In this document: positions 46,401 to 55,412 of the stretch, piece by piece | Numbering within the stretch: the stretch's first letter is position 1 | How the letters are laid out: the number at the start of each line of letters is the position of its first letter | Assembly (NCBI RefSeq): GCF_003402535.2 | Contig: NZ_AP025170.1 | Span: forward strand, 1,798,001-1,862,000 | DNA: 64,000 nucleotides | Reading direction: 5' to 3' | Source: Cupriavidus sp. P-10 | GTDB taxonomy: Bacteria > Pseudomonadota > Gammaproteobacteria > Burkholderiales > Burkholderiaceae | Made by a program: the position numbers and the translations under genes | The notes under the pieces: generated by a model | Told to the model about the DNA's origin: nothing | What the model saw: only the letters and a program-made list of their open reading frames with translations | Databases searched by the model: none

Positions 46401-47726
46401 TCAGAGTACGTGGCTGCCCGCCGTGGCGTGGCCGGGCGGGTGCGGTGCGGCAACCTGCGCGGCGGCCTGCGCAGCGGCCAGCACCGGCGCCATGCGCACG
46501 CCGCTGAGGTCGGCTCCGGACGGGGCCTGGTACAGCCGCAGGCCCAGTTCGGGCAGGATCGCCAGCAGGTGGTCGAACACGTCGCCCTGGATGCGCTCGT
46601 AGTCCATCCACGCGGTCAGCGCGGTAAAGCAATAGATCTCCACCGGGATGCCCTGCGAATCGGGCTCCATCATGCGCACGTTGAGCAGCAGGTCGTGGTG
46701 GATCTCGGGATGCGCCTTCAGGTAGGCAATGCCATACGCGCGGAAGGTGCCGATATTGGTCAGCCGCCGCCGGTTCACTGGGTCATTGCCCGCGGCGATC
46801 AGCAGCCGGTTGGCCTCGTCGACCTTGGCCTGCTTCTCCGCCAGGTAGTTGTGCAGCAACTGGTAGCGCATCAGCGCATGCACCTCGTCGTCTTCCAGGA
46901 AGCGCACGCTGCTGGCGTCGATGCGCAACGTCCGCTTGATCCGGCGCGCGCCTGACTCGAACATCTGCCGGTAATTGCGGTAGCTCTCCGAGAACAGCTT
47001 GTAGGTCGGCACCGTGGTCACGGTGTTGTCCCAGTTCTGCACCTTGACCGTATGCAGCGCGATGTCCTTGACGTAGCCATCGGCATTGCATTGCGGCATC
47101 TCGATCCAGTCGCCGATGCGCAGCATGTCGTTCGAGGTCAGCTGCGTGCTGGCCACCAGCGACAGCAGCGTGTCCTTGAACACCAGCAGCAGCACCGCCG
47201 ACAACGCGCCCAGGCCCGACAGCATCCACAGCGGCGAGCGGTTGATCAGGATCGACAGCACCAGCACCGCGCACACCAGCCCCAGCCCGAGCCGCCCCAC
47301 CTGGATATAGCCCTTGATCGAGCGCGTCTGCGCGCGCCGGCTGCTGGCATAAACATCCTGCCACGCGCCCAGCACCCCGCCCAGCATCAGGAAGAAGCAG
47401 ATCCACAGGCTGGAATGGGCCAGGCGCTCCACCAGCAGCGCGTAGCGGCCCATGTGCGGCACCTCGCCGATGCCGGCGGTGATCACGGCGAAGCCCACCG
47501 CGTAGCCGAAGCGCCGGTACGCGCGATGGCGCGTCAGCGCCTTGCTCCAGGGCGCCTTGCCCCAGACCGTCAGCACGCGATGGGCGATGCGCGACATCAC
47601 ATGGCCGAACAGCCATTGCGCGAGCGCGGCGATCAGCACCAGCACCACCACGTACAGCGTGATCTGCGCCCAGGGATGGGCCGGAATACGTTGCTGGAAC
47701 AGCTCCAGCAGGGCATCGAAACTCAT
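46401..47726 (-). CDS. MscS-family mechanosensitive channel (YbdG-type)
   Basis: A 441-residue inner-membrane protein with about five hydrophobic segments in the first 180 residues and an MscS pore/beta domain (LSGLGALSAVLLLVFKDTLLSLVAS, then MLRIGDWIEMP and VKVQNWDNTVTTVPTYKLF). Unlike small MscS, it has the large YbdG-type C-terminal domain and lacks long N-terminal periplasmic extension. It opens on membrane tension or osmotic shock. The ATG at 47726 lies 22 bp before the end of the following region; no operon partners. Confidence 0.88.
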   Translation of the reverse strand: MSFDALLELFQQRIPAHPWAQITLYVVVLVLIAALAQWLFGHVMSRIAHRVLTVWGKAPWSKALTRHRAYRRFGYAVGFAVITAGIGEVPHMGRYALLVERLAHSSLWICFFLMLGGVLGAWQDVYASSRRAQTRSIKGYIQVGRLGLGLVCAVLVLSILINRSPLWMLSGLGALSAVLLLVFKDTLLSLVASTQLTSNDMLRIGDWIEMPQCNADGYVKDIALHTVKVQNWDNTVTTVPTYKLFSESYRNYRQMFESGARRIKRTLRIDASSVRFLEDDEVHALMRYQLLHNYLAEKQAKVDEANRLLIAAGNDPVNRRRLTNIGTFRAYGIAYLKAHPEIHHDLLLNVRMMEPDSQGIPVEIYCFTALTAWMDYERIQGDVFDHLLAILPELGLRLYQAPSGADLSGVRMAPVLAAAQAAAQVAAPHPPGHATAGSHVL

Positions 47727-47833
47727 AAGGGGGCGACGTCAAGCCAGTGATTCGGCCAGATAGTGTACAAAACGTGCACGCCCCTCTCGTAAAACTGCGA
47801 TCTCTGACTCGTGTGTGTTGGCCCTTCCCTCGC

Positions 47834-48151
47834 TCAGGCAGGCAGCAGCTTCAGCCCTCCGATCCCGACAAAAATCAGCGCGATCAGCGCCAGCCGCATC
47901 GGTGCCGCGCTCTCCCCAAGGAACAGGATCCCGATCACGGTGACGCCGATCGCCCCGATCCCGGTCCATACCGCGTACGCCGTCCCGACTGGCAGGTGCC
48001 GCAAGGCCGCACTGAGCAGGAAGATGCTGGCCAATGCGGCCCCGATCCCCAGCACCGTCGGCCCCGGCCGCGTCCAGCCATCCGTGTATTTCAGCGCAAG
48101 CGCCATCACGATCTCGATCAGCCCCGCCAGCACCAGCAGCATCCACGCCAT
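47834..48151 (-). CDS. sugE: Small multidrug resistance protein, SugE/Gdx type
   Basis: A 105-residue, four-helix membrane protein with the essential glutamate E13 (LAGLIEIVMALALKY) and the SugE/Gdx motif GTAYAVWTGIGAIG. Gdx proteins export guanidinium or quaternary ammonium in exchange for protons. At position 16 it has Met where E. coli SugE has Trp, which could change substrate preference. The ATG at 48151 has GGAAG upstream. It is divergent from a LysR-type regulator, 115 bp away, which probably controls it; I see no guanidine riboswitch there. Confidence 0.87.
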   Translation of the reverse strand: MAWMLLVLAGLIEIVMALALKYTDGWTRPGPTVLGIGAALASIFLLSAALRHLPVGTAYAVWTGIGAIGVTVIGILFLGESAAPMRLALIALIFVGIGGLKLLPA

Positions 48152-48266
48152 TGCTTCTTCCTTTTCTGGTTTGCGCCCCGACCACCATTGCCGGGCTTGC
48201 CAGGCCAATGTAGGCTGTGCGAATCAGCACGGAAACTGGCAATTTTTGCAAAGGGGCTATGCAAAC

Positions 48267-49184
48267 ATGCAGGACGCAGACTGGGATGACCTGAAGCACT
48301 TCCTTGCCGTCAGCCAGTCCGGCTCACTGGCGGGCGCCGCGCGGACGCTGCACGTCAACCACTCCACCGTGCTGCGCCGGCTCGCCCGGCTGGAAGAGGT
48401 GCTGGGTACCCTGCTCTTCGAGCGCCATCCGACAGGCTACGCCCTTACGGCAGCGGGCGAAGCGCTGTCACAGCGGCTTGCCGGCGTGGGCGAACAGATC
48501 AATACCGCGCAACGGCAGTTGTCTGGCCTGGACAGCCAGCTGAGCGGACCGCTGCGGGTCACCACCACCGACACGCTGCTGACCGGACTGCTGATGCCGC
48601 TGTTCGCCGAATTTCGCGCGATGCATCCGCGGATCCAGTTGCAGATTGTGGTCAACAACAGTTTCCTGAGCCTGAGCCGGCGCGAGGCGGATGTGGCGAT
48701 ACGGCCGGCCAGTGCGCCGCCGGAATACCTGGTGGGGCGACAGGTCGGGATGCTGGAAACGGCGCCGTACGCATCGCATGATTACCTGGCGCGGACCGGC
48801 AAGAACCCGGCCCGTGGAACCACAGCGCCGGTCTGGGCCGACCACGACTGGGTGGTCCCGGACGACGCGCTTGCGCATCTCGCGCAGGCTCGCTGGGTGG
48901 CCGAGCACGTGCCGCCGGCGCAACGGCTGGTGAGCGTCGACAGCCTGGTGGCCATGGTCGATGCCGTCAGGCATGGCATGGGTGTCGGCATGCTGTTGTG
49001 CCTGCTGGCCGAGCACGACGCCAGGCTGGTCCGGCTCGCCCCGCCCGACCCTGCGCTCGGCACGCCGCTGTGGATCCTGACCCATCCCGATCTTCGCCAT
49101 AGCGCGCGGGTCCGTGCGTTCAACGATTTTCTTTACGCGCAGCTCGGCGCATCGCCGTGGTTGAAGCCGGCGCCGGCACTATGA
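48267..49184 (+). CDS. LysR-family transcriptional regulator
   Basis: A 305-residue LysR protein with an N-terminal winged helix (FLAVSQSGSLAGAARTLHVNHSTVLRRLARLE) and a substrate-binding domain beginning near residue 90 (SGPLRVTTTDTLLTGLLMPLF). It likely regulates the divergent sugE-like gene and perhaps itself; the effector is unknown. AAGGGG precedes ATG 48267. Its last six bases overlap the convergent HD-GYP gene. The N-terminus fits the family's usual start. Confidence 0.87.
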   Translation: MQDADWDDLKHFLAVSQSGSLAGAARTLHVNHSTVLRRLARLEEVLGTLLFERHPTGYALTAAGEALSQRLAGVGEQINTAQRQLSGLDSQLSGPLRVTTTDTLLTGLLMPLFAEFRAMHPRIQLQIVVNNSFLSLSRREADVAIRPASAPPEYLVGRQVGMLETAPYASHDYLARTGKNPARGTTAPVWADHDWVVPDDALAHLAQARWVAEHVPPAQRLVSVDSLVAMVDAVRHGMGVGMLLCLLAEHDARLVRLAPPDPALGTPLWILTHPDLRHSARVRAFNDFLYAQLGASPWLKPAPAL

Positions 49185-50402
49185 CGCGTTGGTGGTCGTG
49201 TACATCGCCATCAATTGCTCGTCCGTATAACCCCAGTCGGCGGCATTCTCGAATGCCACCACCGTCTCCTCGCTATGCCGCAGGTCGACCAGCTCCGTCG
49301 GCACCGGGCGCGACTGCGGCACGGAATAGAACACCATCACCAGCGGCCGCAGCGGGTCCGTTTCGTTCTGCCCGCATACCACCGCCAGGCGGTTGGAACG
49401 CAGCCGCAGCACGGTGCCCAGCGGGTAGATGCCGACGGTGCGGGTGAAGGCCTTGAACACCCGCCGGTCAAACAGCGTGTCGACGCGCACGGCCATGTAT
49501 TCCATGGCGCGCGCCGGCGACCATTGCTGGTGGCCGGGGCGATCTGAAGTCAAGGCATCGTAGGCATCGCAGATCGCCGCAATCCTGGCGTGGATGCTGA
49601 GCTCGCGGCCGACCAGGCCGAAGGGGTAGCCGCGCCCGTCCACGCGCTCGTGGTGGTGGACGCAGACATCGAGCGGAATGTTGGAAACCAGCCGCGCCTC
49701 GTTGAGGATGCGGTAGCCCGCCGACGGATGGCGGCGGTAGCGTTCTTCTTCGTCGGGCGTGCGTGCGGAGGCCTTGTGCTGCAAGGACTCGGGCAGCGTC
49801 AGCTTGCCGATGTCGTGCACCAGGCCGGCGAGGCCGAGTTCGCGCACCTCATCGTCCGGCAGGCTCAGCGTGCGCCCGACGGCGATCATCAGCGCGCAGA
49901 CGGCAAAGGCATGCAGGTAGTTGTAGTCGTCGCGCGCCTTGAGCCGCGCCAGCGCCAGCAGCGCCTGCCCGTGGCGCGACAGCGAGCGCGAGGCGGCATC
50001 GACCAGCGGCAGCGCGCGCTCGACCTCCAGCGCGCGGCCCATGCGGATGTCGGCGAACATCGAACCGATCACGGCCTTGCCGGACTGCAGCAACTCGCGC
50101 GCGCGGCCGAGCTCGGCTTCGAGCGAAGCGACTGGCTGCGAGGCCGCAGGCTCCCACGCCTGCGGCGCGGGTTCCTCGACGGGCGCCGGCTGCGCCTCGG
50201 CCACGGCTGCTGCCGGCAGGTTGCGGCCCTTGAGGATATCGATCCAGACCTCGCGCACGCCCGCGGACTGGATCTGCCGGACCTGGTCCTCGTGGCTGAC
50301 CAGAAACTTCGCCCGCCAGAACGGGTGGTTGATCCACGGCCCGCCCAGCCTGGCGACAAACATCCCGACCTGCAATTGTTCCGACCCGATCCGTCTCAGC
50401 AT
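49179..50402 (-). CDS. HD-GYP domain cyclic-di-GMP phosphodiesterase
   Basis: A 407-residue protein. An N-terminal DUF3391-like region (residues 1-130) leads into an HD-GYP domain with the HD pair (LVHDIGKLTLP), the second histidine cluster VCVHHHERVDGRGYPFGL, and a final DAYDAL. These are the metal and GYP motifs of cyclic-di-GMP phosphodiesterases, so it probably lowers c-di-GMP and affects motility or biofilm. The ATG at 50402 has GGGGGA upstream. It converges with lysR and is divergent from the monooxygenase-like gene. Confidence 0.9.
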   Translation of the reverse strand: MLRRIGSEQLQVGMFVARLGGPWINHPFWRAKFLVSHEDQVRQIQSAGVREVWIDILKGRNLPAAAVAEAQPAPVEEPAPQAWEPAASQPVASLEAELGRARELLQSGKAVIGSMFADIRMGRALEVERALPLVDAASRSLSRHGQALLALARLKARDDYNYLHAFAVCALMIAVGRTLSLPDDEVRELGLAGLVHDIGKLTLPESLQHKASARTPDEEERYRRHPSAGYRILNEARLVSNIPLDVCVHHHERVDGRGYPFGLVGRELSIHARIAAICDAYDALTSDRPGHQQWSPARAMEYMAVRVDTLFDRRVFKAFTRTVGIYPLGTVLRLRSNRLAVVCGQNETDPLRPLVMVFYSVPQSRPVPTELVDLRHSEETVVAFENAADWGYTDEQLMAMYTTTNAS

Positions 50403-50627
50403 GAGATGTCCCCCGGACGTTGGTTTTCTCGTTGTCGAGATGGCTATCGGCATGCTGGCGCCAGACTTGAGGCCTGGTTTTTCCTGCCGGAACCGGGCCG
50501 GCCGGCCTTGTCAAGGGGCGGCCAAATGCCCGGACGGCGCCGTCAGGCATTCCAGGCGACCCCGGTGCCGGCGCTACAATGGCGCGCCCAGTGCTCACAG
50601 ACGCCAGCCAGTCGCCCCCGTTCAACC

Positions 50628-50921
50628 ATGTCCGGAACGTACACGCTAGTCGGCATCGCCCGTGCCAAGTCCCATCGCCGCGAGGCGCTGGTGTCCCAGC
50701 TCACCACCCTGCAAACGCGCGGGCTGAAGGAGCCCGGCTGCCTGGACTACCACGTCGGGCAGGACGCCGAGGATGCGCGGGTCTTTGTGATCTACATGGT
50801 CTGGGACTCGAAAGGCGCGCTGGAATCCCACCTGAACCGGCCGTACATGCGCGATTTCCACGCGTCGCGGCAGGAATTCGTCGAGGGCGACTTCAGCTTC
50901 CGCTGGCTGAACGCGGCCTGA
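50628..50921 (+). CDS. Antibiotic-biosynthesis-monooxygenase-like (quinol monooxygenase-type) protein
   Basis: A 97-residue, ferredoxin-like-fold protein of the ABM family. Its N-terminus YTLVGIARAKSHRREALVSQL and the motif EPGCLDYHVG match small quinol monooxygenase-like proteins such as YgiN. These cofactor-less enzymes oxidise quinol or scavenge reactive carbon species, and many act as dimers. It starts at ATG 50628, with no clear ribosome site. It is divergent from the HD-GYP gene and alone on this strand. Confidence 0.78.
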   Translation: MSGTYTLVGIARAKSHRREALVSQLTTLQTRGLKEPGCLDYHVGQDAEDARVFVIYMVWDSKGALESHLNRPYMRDFHASRQEFVEGDFSFRWLNAA

Positions 50922-51109
50922 CGCCGCCTCGCCGCCTCCTGCGTCCCAACCGCCTCCTTACGCGCCAAGGGCGCCAGGCGTCAGGCGTCAGGCACGCCAC
51001 TTCCACGCCGCCCGTCCGGCCGCCTCCCCCGCTTGTCATTCCCGCCGCCCCGGTCTATCAATCAGATTGACCCTCATCTAGGGCCGCCGCGGCCCGGCAG
51101 GAGTGCATC

Positions 51110-52111
51110 ATGGACGTCAGGGACGGATTTGCCGGCACCATTGGCCACACCCCGCTGATCCGGCTGGCGGGGCTGAGCGCCGAGACCGGCTGCGATATCT
51201 ACGGCAAGGCCGAATTCCTGAACCCGGGCGGCTCGGTCAAGGACCGCGCCGCGCTCTACATCATCCGCGACGCCGAGCGCCGCGGGCTGCTGAAGCCCGG
51301 CGGCACCGTGATCGAAGGCACGGCAGGCAATACCGGCATCGGGCTGGCGCACCTGTGCGCGGCGCGCGGCTACCGCTGCATCGTGGTGATCCCGGACACG
51401 CAGTCGCCGGAGAAGATGGAGCGGCTGCGCATGCTGGGCGCCGAGGTGCGGCCGGTTCCCGCCAAGCCCTATGCGGATCCGGGCAACTACCAGAAGATCG
51501 CCGGCAGGCTGGCCGAGGAAACCGACAATGCGATCTGGGCGAACCAGTTCGACAACCTCGCAAACCGGCAGGCCCACTACGAAACCACCGGCCCCGAGAT
51601 CTGGCACGCCACGGCTGGCCGCATCGATGCCTTCACTTGCTCCACCGGTACCGGCGGGTCGCTGGCGGGGATTGCGCGCTGCCTGAAGGAGCACAAGGCG
51701 GCCGTGCGCATCGTGCTGGCCGACCCGCATGGCAGCGGACTGTACCACTACGTGAAGCACCGCGAGGTGAAGGCCGAGGGCAGCTCGATCACCGAGGGCA
51801 TTGGCTCCAGCCGCGTCACCGCCAACCTGCAGGACACGCCGATCGACGATGCGGTGCGGATCGACGACCAGACCTGCGTCGACATGGTCTACCGGATGCT
51901 GCGCGAGGAAGGGCTGTTCCTGGGGGGCTCTTCAGGAATCAATGTTGGCGCCGCCGTCGCGCTGGCGCGCGAGATGGGGCCGGGCCATACCATCGTGACG
52001 CTGCTGTGCGATCGCGGCGACCTGTACATGGGCCGGCTGTTCAACGAGGCGTGGCTGGCCGGCAAGGGCTTGCAGCCGATTCCGTTCCGGCGCGTCGGGC
52101 CCGGAGTGTAG
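51110..52111 (+). CDS. Cysteine-synthase-like PLP enzyme (beta family)
   Basis: A 333-residue pyridoxal-phosphate enzyme of the OASS/CBS family. The PLP lysine is in NPGGSVKDRAALYI, and the phosphate-binding loop reads GTAGNTGIGLA (usually TSGNTG, here Ala for Ser). CSTGTGGSLAGIARCL and GGSSGINVGAAVALAR are also present. It probably makes cysteine or a related beta-substituted amino acid from an activated serine. A GGAG site precedes ATG 51110. It converges with prpR, with 13 bp between stops, and is not close to cys genes. Confidence 0.85.
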   Translation: MDVRDGFAGTIGHTPLIRLAGLSAETGCDIYGKAEFLNPGGSVKDRAALYIIRDAERRGLLKPGGTVIEGTAGNTGIGLAHLCAARGYRCIVVIPDTQSPEKMERLRMLGAEVRPVPAKPYADPGNYQKIAGRLAEETDNAIWANQFDNLANRQAHYETTGPEIWHATAGRIDAFTCSTGTGGSLAGIARCLKEHKAAVRIVLADPHGSGLYHYVKHREVKAEGSSITEGIGSSRVTANLQDTPIDDAVRIDDQTCVDMVYRMLREEGLFLGGSSGINVGAAVALAREMGPGHTIVTLLCDRGDLYMGRLFNEAWLAGKGLQPIPFRRVGPGV

Positions 52112-52124
52112 GCACGACCAGCGG

Positions 52125-54110
52125 CTACGCCGCCTTCAGCCGCCGCCACAGCGTGGTCGGGCTGATGCCCAGGACATGGCACGCGGCGGTCCGGTCGCCG
52201 CCGCATTCGGCCAGCACGCGCCGGATATGCTCGACTTCGCTGGATTGCTTGACGCGCGCCAGCGAATGGCCGGGCTTGCCGGCCTGCGCGTTGCGTGCCG
52301 CGGCTGCCGTGGGTTGGGCCGGCGCTTCCGCCATGACCATGGCACCGTCGCCACCGAACAGCTCCGGCACGGCAGCCTGCAGCTCGCGCAGCAGCGCATC
52401 GGGTTCCAGCTTGCGGCCGGCCACCAGCACCGCGATGCGCTCGGTGACATTTTCCAGTTCGCGGATATTGCCCGGCCACGCATAGCGCGCCAGCCGCGAG
52501 CGCGCCACCGCCGGCAGGCGCTGCGGGCGCTCGGTGCCCAGGCGTTCCTGCGCGCGGCGATACAGCAGTTCGGCGAGTTCGGCCAGGTCTTCGGCGCGCT
52601 CGCGCAGCGGCGGCATTTCTATGCGCAGGATATTGAGGCGGTAGTACAAGTCCTGGCGGAAACTGGCGTCGCGCACCATCGCGGTCAGGTCGCGGTGGGT
52701 GGCGGCGATCACGCGCACGTTGACTGGCACGGCATCGAGGCCGCCGATCGGCAGTACCTGTTTTTCCTGCAGCACGCGCAGCAGGCGGGTCTGCAGCGTG
52801 GGCGGCATGTCACCCACTTCATCGAGGAACAGCGTGCCGTTGTGCGCCGACTCGAACAGGCCGGCCTTGCCGCCGCGGCGCGCGCCGGTGAAGGCACCCT
52901 CTTCGTAGCCGAACAGCTCGCTCTCCAGCAACGCTTCCGGAAATGCGGCACAGTTGACCGCCACGAACGGGAACGCGCGGCGCGGGCTGGCGTCGTGCAT
53001 GCCCTGCGCCAGGACTTCCTTGCCGGTGCCGCTCTCGCCGCCGATCAGCACGGTGGAATCGACCACGGCGTAGCGCCGCGCCAGCGTGCGCAATTCGGTC
53101 ATCACCTCGGAGGTGCCGGCCAGGTCGTCGAGGCTGTAGCGCACGCCCGCGGGCCGGGCCCGGCTGCGCGAGCGCAGGTTGCGGTCGACGCGCTGGATCG
53201 CGCTGGCGTCCTGGATGGTGAGCACGGCGCCGAGGGTGCCGGCTTCGCTGGCGATCGGGATGCGGTTGACCACGACCATCTTGTCGCCGAGCTTGTGGAT
53301 CGCTTCCAGTTCCTTGTCGCCGCTTTGCATCACGCCTTCGAGCGACAGGTTGGGCGCCAGCGTCTGCAGCTTGCGGCCCACCGCGGCCGCGACCGAGGTG
53401 CCGAGAAATCGCTCCATGGCAGGATTGAACGACTGGATCCGCCCTTCCGCGTCGACGGCGGCCACGCCCTCGTTCAAATGCGCCAGGATGGTGTTGACAT
53501 AGTCGCGCCGGGTGGATTCAATGCGGCGCAGCCGTGCGGCCTCGATCGCGTCTTCCAGCGCCATGCGCACCGAATTGCCGGAATACAGGAACACGCCGGT
53601 CAGCCCGTAGCGGTCGGCCAGGTCCGTGACCAGCCCGGGGCCGACCACGACCTGGATGCCTTCCTGCTTGAGCGCCTTGACCCGGGCCACGGCATCGTCC
53701 TCGGTCAGGTAGGTATAGGCCGGGATCGCCAGCGAGAACGCGCGCACGAATTCATCGACCTCGGCATAAGTGGAGGCATGCGTGACCAGCGCCACCTTGG
53801 GCGAGATGCGGCGCGCGGTGGCGAGTGCGCTCATGACGTCGAAGCCAGTCACCTTGACCAATACGACCGGCACGTCCACGTGCTGCCGCAGGTAGGCGCC
53901 ATTGGAGCCGCCGGCGACCACCACATCGAGCCGGCCTTCGCGCACTTCACGCGATACCGCGCTGGCCGCGGCCTCGAAGCCCTTGCCGACGATGCGGAAT
54001 TCCGCGCGCGCGGCATAGGACGGAATCAGGTCGGCAAAGGCACGCGCAAGGCGGCTGATACCGATGGCCCAGATGCGCGGACGGGCAGGCGTGGAGGGGG
54101 GAGGACTCAT
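52125..54110 (-). CDS. prpR: PrpR, sigma-54-dependent activator of propionate catabolism
   Basis: A 661-residue enhancer-binding protein. Residues 1-200 are the PrpR N-terminal sensory domain (2-methylcitrate is the known effector). A PAS-like region follows at about 205-310. The sigma-54 AAA domain holds Walker A GESGTGKE (358-365), the GAFTGA loop (in EEGAFTGARRGG) that contacts sigma-54, and the LFLDEVGDMP switch. A Fis-type helix-turn-helix ends the protein (LAECGGDRTAACHVLGIS). It is divergent from prpB, whose promoter is sigma-54-type. I use ATG 54110; ATG 54173 would add 21 unrelated residues. Confidence 0.93.
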   Translation of the reverse strand: MSPPPSTPARPRIWAIGISRLARAFADLIPSYAARAEFRIVGKGFEAAASAVSREVREGRLDVVVAGGSNGAYLRQHVDVPVVLVKVTGFDVMSALATARRISPKVALVTHASTYAEVDEFVRAFSLAIPAYTYLTEDDAVARVKALKQEGIQVVVGPGLVTDLADRYGLTGVFLYSGNSVRMALEDAIEAARLRRIESTRRDYVNTILAHLNEGVAAVDAEGRIQSFNPAMERFLGTSVAAAVGRKLQTLAPNLSLEGVMQSGDKELEAIHKLGDKMVVVNRIPIASEAGTLGAVLTIQDASAIQRVDRNLRSRSRARPAGVRYSLDDLAGTSEVMTELRTLARRYAVVDSTVLIGGESGTGKEVLAQGMHDASPRRAFPFVAVNCAAFPEALLESELFGYEEGAFTGARRGGKAGLFESAHNGTLFLDEVGDMPPTLQTRLLRVLQEKQVLPIGGLDAVPVNVRVIAATHRDLTAMVRDASFRQDLYYRLNILRIEMPPLRERAEDLAELAELLYRRAQERLGTERPQRLPAVARSRLARYAWPGNIRELENVTERIAVLVAGRKLEPDALLRELQAAVPELFGGDGAMVMAEAPAQPTAAAARNAQAGKPGHSLARVKQSSEVEHIRRVLAECGGDRTAACHVLGISPTTLWRRLKAA

Positions 54111-54214
54111 GGTGCGGTGCGGCGTGGGGAGCGGGTGAAACCCTGTCGGAACAGGCGTACAGTGCTGGCACATTGTCCGTCATGCCAGGCCCGATTTCAA
54201 CTTTGAATTCACGC

Positions 54215-54235
54215 TTTGCGAATGTGAAATGCAAA
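54215..54235. promoter_or_regulatory. Inverted repeat, candidate PrpR-binding site
   Basis: TTTGC-N11-GCAAA at 54215-54235 lies about 105 bp upstream of the sigma-54 -24 element, a distance typical of enhancer sites. The surrounding 50 bp are AT-richer than the flanks. The site is unproven. Confidence 0.4.
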
Positions 54236-54340
54236 TGTGCTGAAATGATGACATCCGGCCTTGGCGTGAATTACCCCTGCTGCCCGCCAGCCCAGTCCTG
54301 ACAAGGTTTTCCGGGATTTCGCCGACGCTCGCGCAAGGGC

Positions 54341-54356
54341 TGGCACGGGCCTTGCG
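54341..54356 (+). promoter_or_regulatory. Sigma-54 promoter of the prp operon
   Basis: The sequence TGGCACGGGCCTTGCG matches the -24/-12 consensus (TGGCAC-N5-TTGC) exactly. Transcription should start near 54367, giving a leader of about 36 bases before the prpB ATG. The divergent PrpR supplies the needed activator. Confidence 0.9.
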
Positions 54357-54402
54357 CTTATGGCTCCGTCTTGTTCACCTCAACGCAAACGCCGCAAACG
54401 CC

Positions 54403-55311
54403 ATGACCTACTCTGATTCCGACCTCGCGCGCTCCGCTGGCGCCCGTTTCCGCCAGGCGCTTGCCGATGAGCATCCGCTTCAGGTGGTCGGCACCATCAA
54501 CGCCAACCACGCCCTGCTGGCCAAGCGTGCCGGCTACCGGGCCATCTACCTGTCCGGCGGCGGTGTCGCGGCCGGCTCGCTGGGCCTGCCCGATCTGGGC
54601 ATCTCCAGCCTGGACGACGTCCTGACCGACGTCCGCCGCATCACCGACGTGTGCGACACGCCGCTGCTGGTGGACGTCGACACCGGCTTCGGCGCTTCGG
54701 CCTTCAACGTGGCCCGCACCACCAAGTCGCTGATCAAGTTCGGCGCCGCGGCCATGCATATCGAGGACCAGGTCGGCGCCAAGCGCTGCGGCCACCGTCC
54801 CAACAAGGAAATCGTCACCCAGGGTGAAATGGTCGACCGCATCAAGGCCGCCGTCGACGCCCGTACCGACGAGAACTTCGTCATCATGGCCCGCACCGAC
54901 GCGCTGGCCGTGGAAGGCCTGGACAGCGCCATCGAGCGCGCCGTGGCGTGCGCGGAAGCCGGCGCCGACGCCATCTTCCCGGAAGCCATGACCGACCTCG
55001 CCATGTATCGCAAGTTCGTTGACGCGGTGAAGGTGCCGGTGCTGGCCAACATCACCGAGTTCGGCGCCACGCCGCTGTTCACCACCGAAGAACTGGGCGG
55101 TGCCGGCGTGTCGATGGTGCTGTACCCGCTGTCGGCCTTCCGCGCCATGAACAAGGCCGCCGAGAATGTCTACTCGGCCATCCGCCGCGACGGCACGCAG
55201 AAGAACGTGGTCGATACCATGCAGACCCGCTCGGAGCTCTACGAGAGCATCGGCTACCATGACTTCGAGCAGAAGCTCGATGCCCTGTTCGCACAAGGCA
55301 AGGGCAAGTAA
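54403..55311 (+). CDS. prpB: 2-Methylisocitrate lyase
   Basis: A 302-residue enzyme of the isocitrate lyase/PEP mutase family. It cleaves 2-methylisocitrate to succinate and pyruvate, the last step of the 2-methylcitrate cycle for propionate. Motifs are [10 protein letters not shown], the active-site [10 protein letters not shown] and IARTDAL. The ATG at 54403 begins the standard N-terminus; a ribosome site is not clear. It is the first gene of the operon, 36 bp after the predicted transcription start. Confidence 0.95.
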   Translation: MTYSDSDLARSAGARFRQALADEHPLQVVGTINANHALLAKRAGYRAIYLSGGGVAAGSLGLPDLGISSLDDVLTDVRRITDVCDTPLLVDVDTGFGASAFNVARTTKSLIKFGAAAMHIEDQVGAKRCGHRPNKEIVTQGEMVDRIKAAVDARTDENFVIMARTDALAVEGLDSAIERAVACAEAGADAIFPEAMTDLAMYRKFVDAVKVPVLANITEFGATPLFTTEELGGAGVSMVLYPLSAFRAMNKAAENVYSAIRRDGTQKNVVDTMQTRSELYESIGYHDFEQKLDALFAQGKGK

Positions 55312-55324
55312 GACACCATAGAGG

Positions 55325-55370
55325 CAGGCGCGGCCGGGCCGGGGCATATCCCCTCCCGGCCGTTCGCCTG
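55325..55370 (+). terminator. Long stem-loop between prpB and prpC
   Basis: Nested arms CAGGCG/CGCCTG, CGGCCGGG/CCCGGCCG and GGGG/CCCC form an extended hairpin with small internal loops (55325-55370). There is no T-run, so it is more likely an mRNA stability or processing element than a terminator. Confidence 0.6.
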
Positions 55371-55412
55371 ACAAAGACAGGCAACACCAGGCATCACACC
55401 AAGGAGACCCAG

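Noticed and set aside
48152..48266. Guanidine riboswitch (mini-ykkC) before sugE
   Set aside because: I looked for paired hairpins with ACGR loops on the minus strand and found none; a LysR regulator is divergent there instead.
52176..54206. Plus-strand 676-codon open frame opposite prpR
   Set aside because: prpR has complete sigma-54 activator motifs on the other strand; the antisense sequence has none.
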